The notes: generated by a model from the sequence alone, not told the origin. A DNA stretch of 64,000 bases from G963676655 sp963678305 (GCA_963678305.2 CAXXVV010000017.1:1-64000), one strand, 5' to 3'; shown: positions 24,772-33,599, counted from the stretch's first letter. Numbers and translations are program-made.

Positions 24772-25887
24772 ATGCAAGTACCTTTCTACGGACACGTACG
24801 TCAGTACAAAAACATCCAATCCGAAATCGACGGCAACATGCAGGAAGTACTGCTGAGCGGCAGCTATGTAATGGGCCCGATGCTCACCAAATTTGAAGCC
24901 CAGGCAGTCGAATACATGGGCACCAAACACGCTATCGGTGTTGGTAACGGTACCGATGCACTTTGGCTCTGCCTGATGGCTCTGGGCGTCGGCGCAGGCG
25001 ATGAAGTTATCACTAACGCCAATACTTTCTTTGCCACCGCAGAAGCCATCTGGATCGCCGGCGCGACCGCTGTTCTGGTTGACTGCGACCCCTTGACCAA
25101 ATGCATTGACCCGGCTGCCGCAGAAGCTGCCGTTACCGATAAAACCAAAGCAATCATGCCGGTACACTTGTACGGACAGTGCGCTGATATGACCGCTATC
25201 AAAGCTATCGCGGACAAACACGACCTGTTCATCATCGAAGATAACGCTCAGGCCATCGACGGCTGTGGCGACACCTTCAAGCAGGGTGAACTCTCTGACG
25301 CGGTCTGCACCAGCTATATTATTCAGAAAAACCTGGGCTGCTTCGGCGACGGCGGTATGGTCTTCACCAATCGTGACGACATCAACGCAACCGTTCGCAA
25401 ACTGCGCAACCACGGTTCTGCCGCCCGCAACCAACACTCTTTCGGTTTCAACAGCCGTCTCGATGACCTCCAGGCCGGTGTTCTCTCCGCAAAAATGAAC
25501 CACATCACCGCGTGGACCGATCAGCGCATCGCTATCGCCGCGAAATATACTGAAGCCCTGAAAGACTGCAAGTCCTTCAAGACTCCTTATGTCAAGCCCG
25601 GATACCGTCACGTCTTCCATCTCTACGTTATCGAGACCAATGACCGTGATGGAATGCTCAAATTCCTGCAGGACAACGGCATCGACGCAAAAACCCACTA
25701 CTCCATCGCCATCCATCAGCAGGAAGGTTATCCGTGGGGTAAAGACGCCCGTATCTGCGGTTCACTCAAGAACGCCGAAGAAAACGCGGCAACCTGTATT
25801 TCCCTGCCGATGTTCCCGGAACTCACTGATGACGAAGCTAACTACGTTATCGAAAAAGTTCTCGAATGGGACAAAGCCAACGGCTAA
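24772..25887 (+). CDS. DegT/DnrJ/EryC1/StrS family aminotransferase
   Basis: A 371-residue PLP-dependent aminotransferase of the sugar aminotransferase (DegT/StrS) group, which converts keto-sugars, usually nucleotide-linked, to amino-sugars. Family blocks are VPFYGHVRQY, VGNGTDALWL, ITNANTFFATAEAI, PVHLYGQCADM, IIEDNAQAIDG and QKNLGCFGDGG, in which Lys186 is the expected PLP-binding lysine. Codon use is biased to C-ending codons, unlike the AT-rich genes nearby, and the promoter and ribosome binding site (AAAAAGGAAACGG) are strong, so it is probably well expressed. A strong terminator separates it from the Gfo/Idh gene. A role in a surface or cell-wall amino-sugar is likely. Confidence 0.92.
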   Translation: MQVPFYGHVRQYKNIQSEIDGNMQEVLLSGSYVMGPMLTKFEAQAVEYMGTKHAIGVGNGTDALWLCLMALGVGAGDEVITNANTFFATAEAIWIAGATAVLVDCDPLTKCIDPAAAEAAVTDKTKAIMPVHLYGQCADMTAIKAIADKHDLFIIEDNAQAIDGCGDTFKQGELSDAVCTSYIIQKNLGCFGDGGMVFTNRDDINATVRKLRNHGSAARNQHSFGFNSRLDDLQAGVLSAKMNHITAWTDQRIAIAAKYTEALKDCKSFKTPYVKPGYRHVFHLYVIETNDRDGMLKFLQDNGIDAKTHYSIAIHQQEGYPWGKDARICGSLKNAEENAATCISLPMFPELTDDEANYVIEKVLEWDKANG

Positions 25888-25900
25888 TTTCGTTTTATCA

Positions 25901-25928
25901 AACGGGGCTTTCGAGCCCCGTTTTTTTT
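25901..25928 (+). terminator. Terminator between DegT and Gfo/Idh genes
   Basis: AACGGGGCT-TTCG-AGCCCCGTT with a following T-run: a strong hairpin with a UUCG tetraloop. Only about 30 nt remain before the next start codon, so the downstream gene probably depends on readthrough or on a promoter inside the DegT gene. Confidence 0.9.
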
Positions 25929-25959
25929 GCCTTTAAACAATTAAGGAGCTAAGGACACA

Positions 25960-27030
25960 ATGACTAAATACAGTGTAATGGTCGTCGGCATGGGCAAACG
26001 CGGCAAGCACCACGCCCAGGCTTTCCACGATAATGACAACTTTGAAGTAACCGGCATCTGTGATATCGCCACCGATAAACTGCCGGAATTCGCCGCCACT
26101 ATCGGCAATCCGTCCATTGGCAGCGATGCCGCCGCGATGGCAGCCGAGCTGAAACCGGATGTATTTTGTTTCTGCACCCATCCCAACCTGCGTTATGATT
26201 TCATCAAAATCGGCGTAGACTGCGGCGCTAAACTTATCGCGTTTGAAAAACCGATCGCCCTGACCAGTTCTGAAGCGTTCAAAATCAAAAAGCTGCTTGA
26301 CGGCAAGGACGTAAAAGTCGTCGTCAGCCATCAGCATCGTTACGGTCAGCACTACCGCAAGGTTAAAGAGATCATCGATTCCGGAGCACTGGGCCGGGTC
26401 CACACCGTCTACGCGACTACTCCGGGCTGGATGCTGCATATGTGTACGCACATGATTGATTACATGCGCTGGTACGCCGGCGATCCGGCGGCTGAGTGGG
26501 TCATGGGCCAGGCTGCCGGTAAGATTAAATTTAATGACAACCATCCGTCCCCCGACTATATTGCCGGAGTAATCCAGTTTGCCGGCGGTATCCGCGGTTA
26601 TCTCGAATGCGGCGCAGGCGCTCCGGATCAGCCTGAAGTCGGAAAATGGTGGGGACGCAACCGTATTGGCGCACAGGGAACCGAAGGTTTCGCTGAAGTC
26701 CTGACCAACGGCGGCTGGCGCGCGGTCACCAAAGACGGCGTCCAGAGCGGCGAAGGCGCGATGAACTACGATATCGACATGCCTCCCTACATCCAGGAAA
26801 TGGCGGAATGGCTCAATGGCGACATCGAATGCCACCAGAATTGCTTTGCCAACGCCTACGCCGGATTTGAGATCATGACCGGCATGTGCCGCAGCGTTGT
26901 TGACGGCGGTCAGATCGCGCTGCCGCTGACCGATGACGGCAGAGATGAACTGGCTGAAATGCAAGCCGCAATGCCTGATAAGCAAGTGCTGCTCGGTTCA
27001 CCAGAGCATGCCGCCGAATACTTCGGCTGA
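25960..27030 (+). CDS. Gfo/Idh/MocA family oxidoreductase
   Basis: A 356-residue NAD(P)-dependent dehydrogenase. The N-terminal Rossmann motif reads VVGMGKRGKHHAQAF (a variant of GxGxxG), the EKP motif is in AFEKPIALTS, and the catalytic-domain segment CTHMIDYMRWYAGDP carries the conserved His/Asp region. The ribosome binding site TTAAGGAG lies 11 nt before ATG. It follows the DegT aminotransferase with the same codon bias; an oxidoreductase that makes the 3-keto sugar and an aminotransferase that aminates it are a common pair, for example in 2,3-diacetamido sugar synthesis. Here that pairing is inferred from adjacency only. Confidence 0.88.
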   Translation: MTKYSVMVVGMGKRGKHHAQAFHDNDNFEVTGICDIATDKLPEFAATIGNPSIGSDAAAMAAELKPDVFCFCTHPNLRYDFIKIGVDCGAKLIAFEKPIALTSSEAFKIKKLLDGKDVKVVVSHQHRYGQHYRKVKEIIDSGALGRVHTVYATTPGWMLHMCTHMIDYMRWYAGDPAAEWVMGQAAGKIKFNDNHPSPDYIAGVIQFAGGIRGYLECGAGAPDQPEVGKWWGRNRIGAQGTEGFAEVLTNGGWRAVTKDGVQSGEGAMNYDIDMPPYIQEMAEWLNGDIECHQNCFANAYAGFEIMTGMCRSVVDGGQIALPLTDDGRDELAEMQAAMPDKQVLLGSPEHAAEYFG

Positions 27031-27051
27031 TCCGTCCTTCATCTAAAAGAA

Positions 27052-27087
27052 AAAATCCCTTTGAAGCTTTTTTAAAGGGATTTTTTT
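27052..27087 (+). terminator. Terminator of the Gfo/Idh gene
   Basis: AAATCCCTTT pairs with AAAGGGATTT around an 11-base loop, followed by a run of T. Confidence 0.85.
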
Positions 27088-27143
27088 GTTTTTTTATAGT
27101 ATTTATATTAAATTTTGTTTTAGCATAAATCCCGCTTGAGAGT

Positions 27144-27172
27144 TTGTAAAGACTGTTATCGCGTGGTATATT
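27144..27172 (+). promoter_or_regulatory. Promoter of the NAD-dependent reductase gene
   Basis: TTGTAA (27144-27149), 17-nt spacer, TATATT (27167-27172), 53 nt before the start codon. Confidence 0.45.
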
Positions 27173-27224
27173 AGATTTATAAGATATTACTATTTAAAAC
27201 TACAATTTTGAAAGAAATCATTCA

Positions 27225-28364
27225 ATGACGAAAATCTTTACAACAGGGATAACCGGTCTGGTTGGCAGCGCATTCGTTGTACAGCTTTTACGAGAAAGAG
27301 CTGATTACGAAATAGTTGCCCTGACCCGTGGCAACTCCACCCTGAATGCGGCCGAACGCACAATAGAAATAATTCGTGAGCAGTGCAAATACGATAATTG
27401 TCCGGAAGTTGCAGAAGATGTCCTTAAAAGAATTTCCGTCATCGAAGGTGACATCGTATCCTTCGATTACACCGATGAAACTATTCAAGACACAATAATG
27501 GATTGTGATATTATCTTTCATTGCGCCGCCGACGTCAACCTTGGCAAAGATCCCGAAGGCAAAACTTTCAGGATTAACTACGAGGGAACCAAAAATATGT
27601 TAGCCCTGGCAAAACATATTAACGCCAAAGAATTCCATTATGTAAGCACTGCTTTTATCGCTGGTTGCCTTGAAGGAGTGGCCTACGAAGACACCCCGGT
27701 CGACAACGGCTTCTTCAACCCTTATGAAAAAAGCAAATTCATGGCGGAGGCACTGGTCAGGAATTCCGGCTTCCCGTTCTCAGTATACCGTCCGGCAATC
27801 GTTACCGCCAGGCTGCATGATGGGCAGACCAGAAAACCTTTAGCATTCTACCGGGTTCTCGAATTTGTCGCCAAGGTAAAAAAACATGTCTGCACAAAAA
27901 ACGGGCTTGACGCCGCGGAATTTGCGCCGTTAACTTTCAGGTTCGAAACCAGACCATCTGACCAGGTCTATTTCTCACCTATTGATTTCATCAGCAACTC
28001 AATTGTAAAAATATTTCAACTCCCGGTAGTCAATAAAGCATACCACTTAACCGGAGCCAGACCGACAAGTACCAATGATATTACTATAGCAATGCAGGAA
28101 ACCTTGAAAGTCGGACATGTCGATGTAATCGCAGATGTCCCGGACAAAACCAAAGAGGAAAAGCTTATCAATAAGTTTTTGGGTGACCTGTTGCCATATT
28201 TCTCGAGTCATATCGAATTTGACCAGACCAATGTCCGTGAAGCACTCGGAGAAGATGCGATCAATTGGCATTACGATATCCCTTCTCTTGATATTATGAT
28301 GAAGGAATACTATCGTCATTTCTTCCCGAATGTTGAATGGCTCCAAAAGATCTGCGCTGAATAA
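27225..28364 (+). CDS. NAD-dependent epimerase/reductase (thioester-reductase-like SDR)
   Basis: A 379-residue extended short-chain dehydrogenase. The cofactor motif TGITGLVG is at residues 7-14 and the catalytic Tyr-x-x-x-Lys is YEKSK near residue 169. The overall pattern (IIFHCAADVNL, EFHYVSTAFIAG, VYRPAIVTA) is closest to the NAD-binding_4 / male-sterility group, which includes thioester reductase domains and fatty acyl-CoA reductases, and less to classical nucleotide-sugar epimerases. The protein stands alone, without a carrier protein or adenylation domain. It has its own promoter. The substrate is unknown. Confidence 0.8.
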   Translation: MTKIFTTGITGLVGSAFVVQLLRERADYEIVALTRGNSTLNAAERTIEIIREQCKYDNCPEVAEDVLKRISVIEGDIVSFDYTDETIQDTIMDCDIIFHCAADVNLGKDPEGKTFRINYEGTKNMLALAKHINAKEFHYVSTAFIAGCLEGVAYEDTPVDNGFFNPYEKSKFMAEALVRNSGFPFSVYRPAIVTARLHDGQTRKPLAFYRVLEFVAKVKKHVCTKNGLDAAEFAPLTFRFETRPSDQVYFSPIDFISNSIVKIFQLPVVNKAYHLTGARPTSTNDITIAMQETLKVGHVDVIADVPDKTKEEKLINKFLGDLLPYFSSHIEFDQTNVREALGEDAINWHYDIPSLDIMMKEYYRHFFPNVEWLQKICAE

Positions 28365-28464
28365 AGCCGTCTGACTCATCACTGAAGTATAATCAAAAAT
28401 TTTCTTGAGCGGAGATATTTTTTCGTTTTCGTACCGGTTTTATACTGAAGCCATGAAAATAGGC

Positions 28465-28494
28465 TTGACAGTTTAGCTGTTTTTTAACTAACAT
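28465..28494 (+). promoter_or_regulatory. Promoter of the ior operon
   Basis: TTGACA (28465-28470), 18-nt spacer, TAACAT (28489-28494). Transcription would start near 28501, which puts the in-frame ATG at 28501 at the transcript end and favours the TTG start at 28534. Confidence 0.55.
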
Positions 28495-28533
28495 ATAAAT
28501 ATGCATGACCGCATAATTGCTCGGGAGGCAATT

Positions 28534-30126
28534 TTGAAAAAGAAACTATTTTTATCCGGCAATGAAGCTATTGCCAGAGGTGCGTTTGAGGCTGGAGTCA
28601 AGGTCGGCTCCGGATATCCCGGCACTCCATCCACTGAAATCCTGGAAAATCTTTCCGGGTACCCCGACGTTGAAACCGAATGGTCAATCAATGAAAAAGT
28701 CGGATTGGAAGTCGCTTATGGAGCAGCAATTGCCGGTGCGAGAGCCATCGCGACGATGAAACATGTCGGCATGAACGTTGCCGCCGATCCTATGTTCACG
28801 GCCTCTTATACAGGAATCAAAGGCGGTCTGGTCATTATTACCGCAGATGATCCCGGCATGCACTCGTCTCAGAATGAACAGGACAGTCGGAACTATGCCA
28901 GGGCGGCGAAAATTCCGATGCTTGAACCTGCTGATTCGCAGGAAGCCAAAGATTTCACGAAGCTGGCTTTTGAAATAAGCGAGCAATACGATACTCCGGT
29001 AATTCTCCGGACCACCACCAGGTTGTCTCATTCCATGAGTATTGTCACTCCGGAAGAGCGCATCGAAAGAGAGATTGAAGGTTTTACCAAAGAGATTCCG
29101 AAATACGTAATGATCCCGCTTTACGCCAAAAAACGGCGGGTCATCGTCGAAGACCGGATGCTGCGGCTTTCCGCCGATTGCAACGAATTGCCGGCAAACC
29201 GGATTGAAGAGGGTTCCGGCGATTTCGGGATAATCTGTTCCGGCACGGTTTACACTTATGTCAAAGAATGTTATCCTGACGCCCCGGTACTGAAACTCGG
29301 CATGGTTTATCCCCTGCCCGCCAGACTTATCGCTGAATTCTGTGAAAAGTATCAGACGGTTTATGTTATTGAAGAACTCGACCCGTTTTTTGAAACGGAG
29401 ATAAAAGCTATGGGCTTCAAGGTTCTCGGCAAATCAAATTTCCCGGCCATCGGCGAATATACTCCGGAAATCGTCCGCACCGGAATCAGCGGCGAAACAA
29501 TTCAGTCCCGTCAGCACGAAGTAAATATTCCGCCGCGTCCCCCGGCCCTGTGTCCGGGCTGTCCGCATCGCACGGTTTACGGTTTACTGGCCGAACGAGG
29601 CCTCGATGTAATCGGCGATATCGGCTGTTATTCACTCGGAACCCTGCCGCCTTTTACCGCAATGCATACGCTGCTCGATATGGGAGCCGGATTCACGGTC
29701 GGTCAGGGAATTGAAATGGCTTGCGGAGAAAAAGCTGCCGGCAAAATGGTCGGGATCATGGGTGACTCCACGTTCGCCCACTCCGGCATTTCTGGACTGT
29801 TCAATGCAGCCTATAACAAACGTCATACCCTGCTGATCGTACTGGATAACGGCACGACGGCGATGACCGGACTCCAACCCAACCCGTTGTCCGGTGAAAC
29901 CATCACCGGCAGCGATACTGTCGCCATCGACTACGTGAAATTGTGCGAAGCGGCTGGAATGGACGCTTCAGACTGCAAAATCGTCAATGCTTACAAAAAA
30001 GATGAAATCGCTGACGCGCTCGACACTTTACTGGCAAGCAACAGGCTGTCGCTGCTGGTCATCAAAGGCCCGTGCATAATTCTGAAAAAAAGATTAGCCA
30101 AGAAAAACAAGGAGGTGGCCTCATGA
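28534..30126 (+). CDS. iorA: Indolepyruvate ferredoxin oxidoreductase, alpha subunit (lacks C-terminal ferredoxin domain)
   Basis: About 530 residues. IorA and IorB oxidatively decarboxylate aryl pyruvates to aryl-acetyl-CoA with reduction of ferredoxin. Visible parts are the pyrimidine-binding region (NEAIARGAFEAGVKVGSGYP), the thiamine diphosphate domain with CPGCPHRTVYGLL, GDIGCYSLG and MGDSTFAHSG...LDNGTTAMTG. The start is set at TTG 28534 because GGGAGG lies 5 nt upstream and the protein then begins (M)KKKLFLSGNEA like its homologues. The protein ends at ...KGPCIILKKR, just where most IorA proteins continue into a domain with two 4Fe-4S clusters; that domain is absent. The stop overlaps the iorB start (ATGA). 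Confidence 0.88.
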   Translation: MKKKLFLSGNEAIARGAFEAGVKVGSGYPGTPSTEILENLSGYPDVETEWSINEKVGLEVAYGAAIAGARAIATMKHVGMNVAADPMFTASYTGIKGGLVIITADDPGMHSSQNEQDSRNYARAAKIPMLEPADSQEAKDFTKLAFEISEQYDTPVILRTTTRLSHSMSIVTPEERIEREIEGFTKEIPKYVMIPLYAKKRRVIVEDRMLRLSADCNELPANRIEEGSGDFGIICSGTVYTYVKECYPDAPVLKLGMVYPLPARLIAEFCEKYQTVYVIEELDPFFETEIKAMGFKVLGKSNFPAIGEYTPEIVRTGISGETIQSRQHEVNIPPRPPALCPGCPHRTVYGLLAERGLDVIGDIGCYSLGTLPPFTAMHTLLDMGAGFTVGQGIEMACGEKAAGKMVGIMGDSTFAHSGISGLFNAAYNKRHTLLIVLDNGTTAMTGLQPNPLSGETITGSDTVAIDYVKLCEAAGMDASDCKIVNAYKKDEIADALDTLLASNRLSLLVIKGPCIILKKRLAKKNKEVAS

Positions 30127-30707
30127 GCTCCTCAAAAACGGTAAATATATTAATGGTCGGCGTCGGCGGACAAGGAATCATCACCTCCAGTAATATGCTT
30201 TCACTGGCGGCCATGAACGGCGGTTACGACGTCAAGAAAAGCGAGATTCACGGTATGAGCCAGCGGGGCGGTTCTGTTTTCAGTCATGTGAGAATTGGAG
30301 AAAAAATCCATTCTCCGGTTATCGCCGCCGGAGAAGCCGATATTTTGATCGCACTGGAAGAAATGGAGACCTTGCGCTGGTTGGATTTTCCGGCCGTCGA
30401 CGGCAAAGTCGTTTACATCAAGAACCGGATTCTGCCTTTTGGCGTTGAAGAATATCCCAAGGGAACAGCAGACACTTTGCGGAAAAACTCGCTGGATTTC
30501 ATGGAACTGCTGCCGGATGAACTGAAAGAAAAAACCGGTAATGCGAAAACGGTTAACGTGGCGGTTTTAGGTCTGGTTTCCAATTTACTGGATATTCCTT
30601 TGTCGGCCTGGGAAGCCGCCATCACGGAACTGGCGCCGGGCGGAACCGCGGAAATGAATTTACAGGCATTTGAAGAGGGTCGAAAAATAAGCTGGAAAGG
30701 AAACTGA
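30123..30707 (+). CDS. iorB: Indolepyruvate oxidoreductase, beta subunit
   Basis: A 194-residue gamma/beta-type domain of 2-oxoacid oxidoreductases, the partner of iorA. It begins VNILMVGVGGQGIITSSNML, contains KKSEIHGMSQRGGSVFSHVR, the family signature, and ends with a short helical tail. The start at 30123 follows AAGGAGG and overlaps the iorA stop by 4 bp, so the two are translationally coupled. Together they should handle aromatic 2-oxoacids made from Phe, Tyr or Trp; the phenylacetate-CoA ligase-like gene 2 nt downstream fits that pathway. Confidence 0.92.
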   Translation: MSSSKTVNILMVGVGGQGIITSSNMLSLAAMNGGYDVKKSEIHGMSQRGGSVFSHVRIGEKIHSPVIAAGEADILIALEEMETLRWLDFPAVDGKVVYIKNRILPFGVEEYPKGTADTLRKNSLDFMELLPDELKEKTGNAKTVNVAVLGLVSNLLDIPLSAWEAAITELAPGGTAEMNLQAFEEGRKISWKGN

Positions 30708-30709
30708 AA

Positions 30710-32017
30710 ATGATTTGGGACAAAGATCACGAAACCATGCAAAGCGACGCTCTGAGAAAACTGCAGACCGGGAGACTGCAGCAGGTTGTCCGTCACATCT
30801 ACGACAATGTTCCATTCTATCAGAACAAAATGCGTGAACTCGGGATTGCTCCTGAAGACATCAAAGACATCTCCGATATTGTCAAACTGCCATTCACCAC
30901 CAAAGATGAAATGCGTGAAGTTTACCCGTTGGGTCTGCTGGCAGTTGATAAGGAAAAGATTCAAGAGGTCCACACCTCCTCCGGCACAACCGGGAAACCG
31001 GTTGTCGACGCCTACACCGCTAAAGATCTCGATATCTGGTCGGAAGTTATGGCCCGTACTCTGAGCATGGGTGGCTGTACTGCCGCCGACACGGTCCAGA
31101 ACGCCTATGGATACGGGTTGTTCACCGGCGGTCTCGGCGCCCATTACGGCGCGCGCCGGATCGGCGCAACCGTACTGCCTATTTCCGGCGGCAACACCCG
31201 TCGGCAGTTGACGATCATGCAGGACTTCAACAGCACCATCCTGACCTGTACCCCGTCCTATTCACTCTACATCGCCGAATTTGCCGCTGAGGAAGGCATC
31301 GACATGTCGTCGCTGAGCCTGAAATCCGCAATGCTCGGAGCGGAGCCGTGGAGCGAGAGCATGCGGCGGGAAATCGAAAACAAACTGCACCTGAAAGCCT
31401 ACGATATTTACGGCCTGACCGAGATCATCGGCCCCGGCGTAGCCTCGGAATGCGAACAGCAGAACGGGCTGCATATATTCGAGGATCATTTCTATCCGGA
31501 AATCATCAATCCGGAAACCGGCGAACCGGTAGCCCCCGGGGAAAAAGGCGAACTGGTCATTACGACTATCACCAAAGAGGGAACTCCGGTCCTGCGCTAC
31601 CGCACCCGCGATATTACCTATTTTTTACAGGACGAGTGTCCGTGCGGCCGAACCAGCCGCAGAATGCACCGTCTCCTTGGCCGGACCGACGATATGCTGA
31701 TTATCCGCGGCGTCAATATATTCCCTTCGCAGGTTGAACATGTTCTGGTCCAGATCGATATGGTCGAACCGCATTACCAGCTGGTAGTCGACCGTCAGGG
31801 AAAACTCGACAATCTGGAAGTGCAGGTGGAAATGAACGAACAGCTGTTCTCAGATGAAATAAAGGATCTTAAGGCAACCGAGGCGTTTATCGAACGGGAA
31901 TTGCATTCTGAGCTCAATATTCACGCCAAAGTCAAACTGGTTAATCCGAAGAGTATTCCCCGAAGCGAAGGTAAAGCGAAACGCGTTATCGACCGCCGTC
32001 AATTAATCAACAAATAA
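30710..32017 (+). CDS. Phenylacetate-CoA ligase-like AMP-forming enzyme
   Basis: A 435-residue acyl-CoA ligase of the PaaK type. The phosphate-binding loop is TSSGTTGKP near residue 90; YDIYGLTEIIGPGVASEC is the adenylate signature, and LGRTDDMLIIRGVNIFPSQV is the hinge before the C-terminal domain, with the late lysine region RSEGKAKRV. It attaches CoA to aryl-acetic acids; in operons with ior genes it often runs toward the free acid, yielding ATP. The start lies 2 nt after the iorB stop, with a modest ribosome binding site (AAAGGAAACTGAAA). The aromatic substrate is inferred from the operon. Confidence 0.9.
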   Translation: MIWDKDHETMQSDALRKLQTGRLQQVVRHIYDNVPFYQNKMRELGIAPEDIKDISDIVKLPFTTKDEMREVYPLGLLAVDKEKIQEVHTSSGTTGKPVVDAYTAKDLDIWSEVMARTLSMGGCTAADTVQNAYGYGLFTGGLGAHYGARRIGATVLPISGGNTRRQLTIMQDFNSTILTCTPSYSLYIAEFAAEEGIDMSSLSLKSAMLGAEPWSESMRREIENKLHLKAYDIYGLTEIIGPGVASECEQQNGLHIFEDHFYPEIINPETGEPVAPGEKGELVITTITKEGTPVLRYRTRDITYFLQDECPCGRTSRRMHRLLGRTDDMLIIRGVNIFPSQVEHVLVQIDMVEPHYQLVVDRQGKLDNLEVQVEMNEQLFSDEIKDLKATEAFIERELHSELNIHAKVKLVNPKSIPRSEGKAKRVIDRRQLINK

Positions 32018-32031
32018 CGGGAGGGAGAGTC

Positions 32032-32463
32032 ATGTTAATCAAACAGATCTCTGTTTTTGTCGAAAATGAATCAGGCAAAATCTATGAAGTAGCCGCCAAT
32101 CTCGCGGAAAACAACATCAACATCCGTTCCCTGACTCTGGCCGAAGCGACTGATTTCGGGGTTTTACGCATGATCGTCGATAAACCGGAAGCCGCGCTGG
32201 AATCATTGAAAACAACCGGAATAACCGCCAGAATCAACGAAGTTGTAGCGGTCGAGGTCCCTGATCGGGTCGGAGGCTTTGCCGAGGTTATGAAAACCAT
32301 TCAAAGCGCCGGAATCAACGTTGAATACATGTACGCGTTTGTTGAAAAGAATCAGGACAACGCGGTACTGATTTTCCGCTTTGACAAGATTGCCGAAGCG
32401 GCTGAAGTTCTGGCTGCCCGGGGAGTAAAGATCCTCAAGGCCTGCGATGTTATCACGCGCTGA
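32032..32463 (+). CDS. ACT domain protein
   Basis: A 143-residue protein made of two ACT domains in tandem: residues 1-68 (MLIKQISVFVENESGKIYEV onward) and about 70-143 (EVVAVEVPDRVGGFAEVMKT onward). ACT domains bind amino acids and regulate metabolic enzymes. Such stand-alone double-ACT proteins are frequently encoded next to phenylacetate-CoA ligase and ior genes, where sensing of an aromatic or branched-chain amino acid is likely. The ribosome binding site is GGGAGGGAG. Its partner protein is not known. Confidence 0.88.
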   Translation: MLIKQISVFVENESGKIYEVAANLAENNINIRSLTLAEATDFGVLRMIVDKPEAALESLKTTGITARINEVVAVEVPDRVGGFAEVMKTIQSAGINVEYMYAFVEKNQDNAVLIFRFDKIAEAAEVLAARGVKILKACDVITR

Positions 32464-32468
32464 AAACT

Positions 32469-33272
32469 ATGATCATCGACTTCCACACCCATTTCTATCC
32501 GGATTTTCTGGCGCCGCGCGCGATTGAACTGGGAGCGGCACCGCCAGGAGTGTCCGCCTTTACCGACGGCACCCGTAACGGGTTGGAAGCATCGATGCGC
32601 AAAGCCGGGATCGATATATCAGTCAGCCTCCCGCTGGCAACATCACCGGAAAATGTCGAAAGCATCAACCGGTTCGCGCTCGCCAATAATACACCGCCCC
32701 TGATAATGCTGGGTACGGTTCATCCGGATTCGACCAACAAATCACAGATAATAATGGAACTGGCACAGGCCGGAATAAAAGGAATCAAGCTGCACCCTGA
32801 ATTTCAGCTCTTCACGTTAGACGATCCGAGAATGACGGAAATATGGACCGCCTGCATCAAACACAATATGTTTGTCATCACCCACGCGGGTGCAGACGTA
32901 TCATTCGATCCGCCCTATAAAACCTCTCCGGAAAAAATTGCAGCATTCCATAAGGCGTACCCGGAGCTACGTCTGGTTGTCGCCCATTTCGGCTCCTGGA
33001 ACATGTGGGATGAGGTGGAAAAGTATCTGATCGGACTTCCGGTATATCTCGATCTCGGTTACACCAGCGGCTTCATCACTCCGGAAAGGATGGTGAAAAT
33101 GATGCGCAATCACGGTATCGATAAAGTATTTTTCGGAACCGATTCACCCTGGCGCGACCAGAATACGGAACTGGACATGGTCCGCGCCCTGCCCTTGTCT
33201 GAAAAAGAAAAAGCCATGGTCCTTGGAGATAACGCCGCCGAATTTTTAAATATTCAGAAAGCCGTCAGTTAA
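32469..33272 (+). CDS. Amidohydrolase family metal-dependent hydrolase
   Basis: A 267-residue TIM-barrel hydrolase of the amidohydrolase-2 group. Metal-binding elements are HTH in MIIDFHTHFYPD, the His in GIKLHPEF, VITHAGADVSF, LVVAHFGSWNM, and the final Asp in FFGTDSPWRD. No signal peptide. It starts 5 nt after the ACT gene stop and is the last gene of the ior operon; the next gene is convergent. Related enzymes include decarboxylases and lactonases, so it could hydrolyse or decarboxylate an aromatic intermediate, but this is inference. Confidence 0.85.
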   Translation: MIIDFHTHFYPDFLAPRAIELGAAPPGVSAFTDGTRNGLEASMRKAGIDISVSLPLATSPENVESINRFALANNTPPLIMLGTVHPDSTNKSQIIMELAQAGIKGIKLHPEFQLFTLDDPRMTEIWTACIKHNMFVITHAGADVSFDPPYKTSPEKIAAFHKAYPELRLVVAHFGSWNMWDEVEKYLIGLPVYLDLGYTSGFITPERMVKMMRNHGIDKVFFGTDSPWRDQNTELDMVRALPLSEKEKAMVLGDNAAEFLNIQKAVS

Positions 33273-33293
33273 GAGATAATATAGAGAACAGGC

Positions 33294-33599
33294 TCAGGCA
33301 GGTTCCAGGACCTTAAGTGTGGTTCCGACTTTCATGTGGGCGGTCTTTTCCGCGTAATCTTTCATGTGCGGCTGTCCCAGATGCTTGTGCAAATGATCGA
33401 CGCTTTCCCAGGTTTCCACGATTGTAACAACGTTGGGATTCTTTTCCTGAATCGGAATGCCGGTATCAACGTTCAAGCAGGGAGCATAGGCAATGCAGCC
33501 TTCTTCAGCCAGTACTTTCGGAACGTTGGCTTTGAATAATTCCAGAAATTCCGCTTTAAAACCGTCTTTGAGTTCGATTGATGCGATTACATGTATCAT
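33294..33599 (-). CDS. Antibiotic biosynthesis monooxygenase (ABM) domain protein / putative quinol monooxygenase
   Basis: A 101-residue single-domain ferredoxin-like protein of the ABM family. It opens MIHVIASIELKDGF and contains EEGCIAYAPCLNVD, TIVETWESVDHLHKHLGQPH, which is the family's signature helix, and a short C-terminal strand. Members such as YgiN act on quinols or handle reactive compounds without a cofactor. The ribosome binding site CAAGGACATATC precedes the ATG. It converges on the ior operon with 21 bp between the stops. Confidence 0.88.
   Translation of the reverse strand: MIHVIASIELKDGFKAEFLELFKANVPKVLAEEGCIAYAPCLNVDTGIPIQEKNPNVVTIVETWESVDHLHKHLGQPHMKDYAEKTAHMKVGTTLKVLEPA

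Noticed and set aside
24730..25716. 328-codon minus-strand frame opposite the DegT aminotransferase gene
   Set aside because: A long antisense frame caused by the strong C-ending codon bias of the aminotransferase; no family motif.
28501..28533. ATG at 28501 as the iorA start
   Set aside because: It has no ribosome binding site and lies at the predicted transcription start; the TTG at 28534 with GGGAGG upstream gives the family-typical N-terminus.
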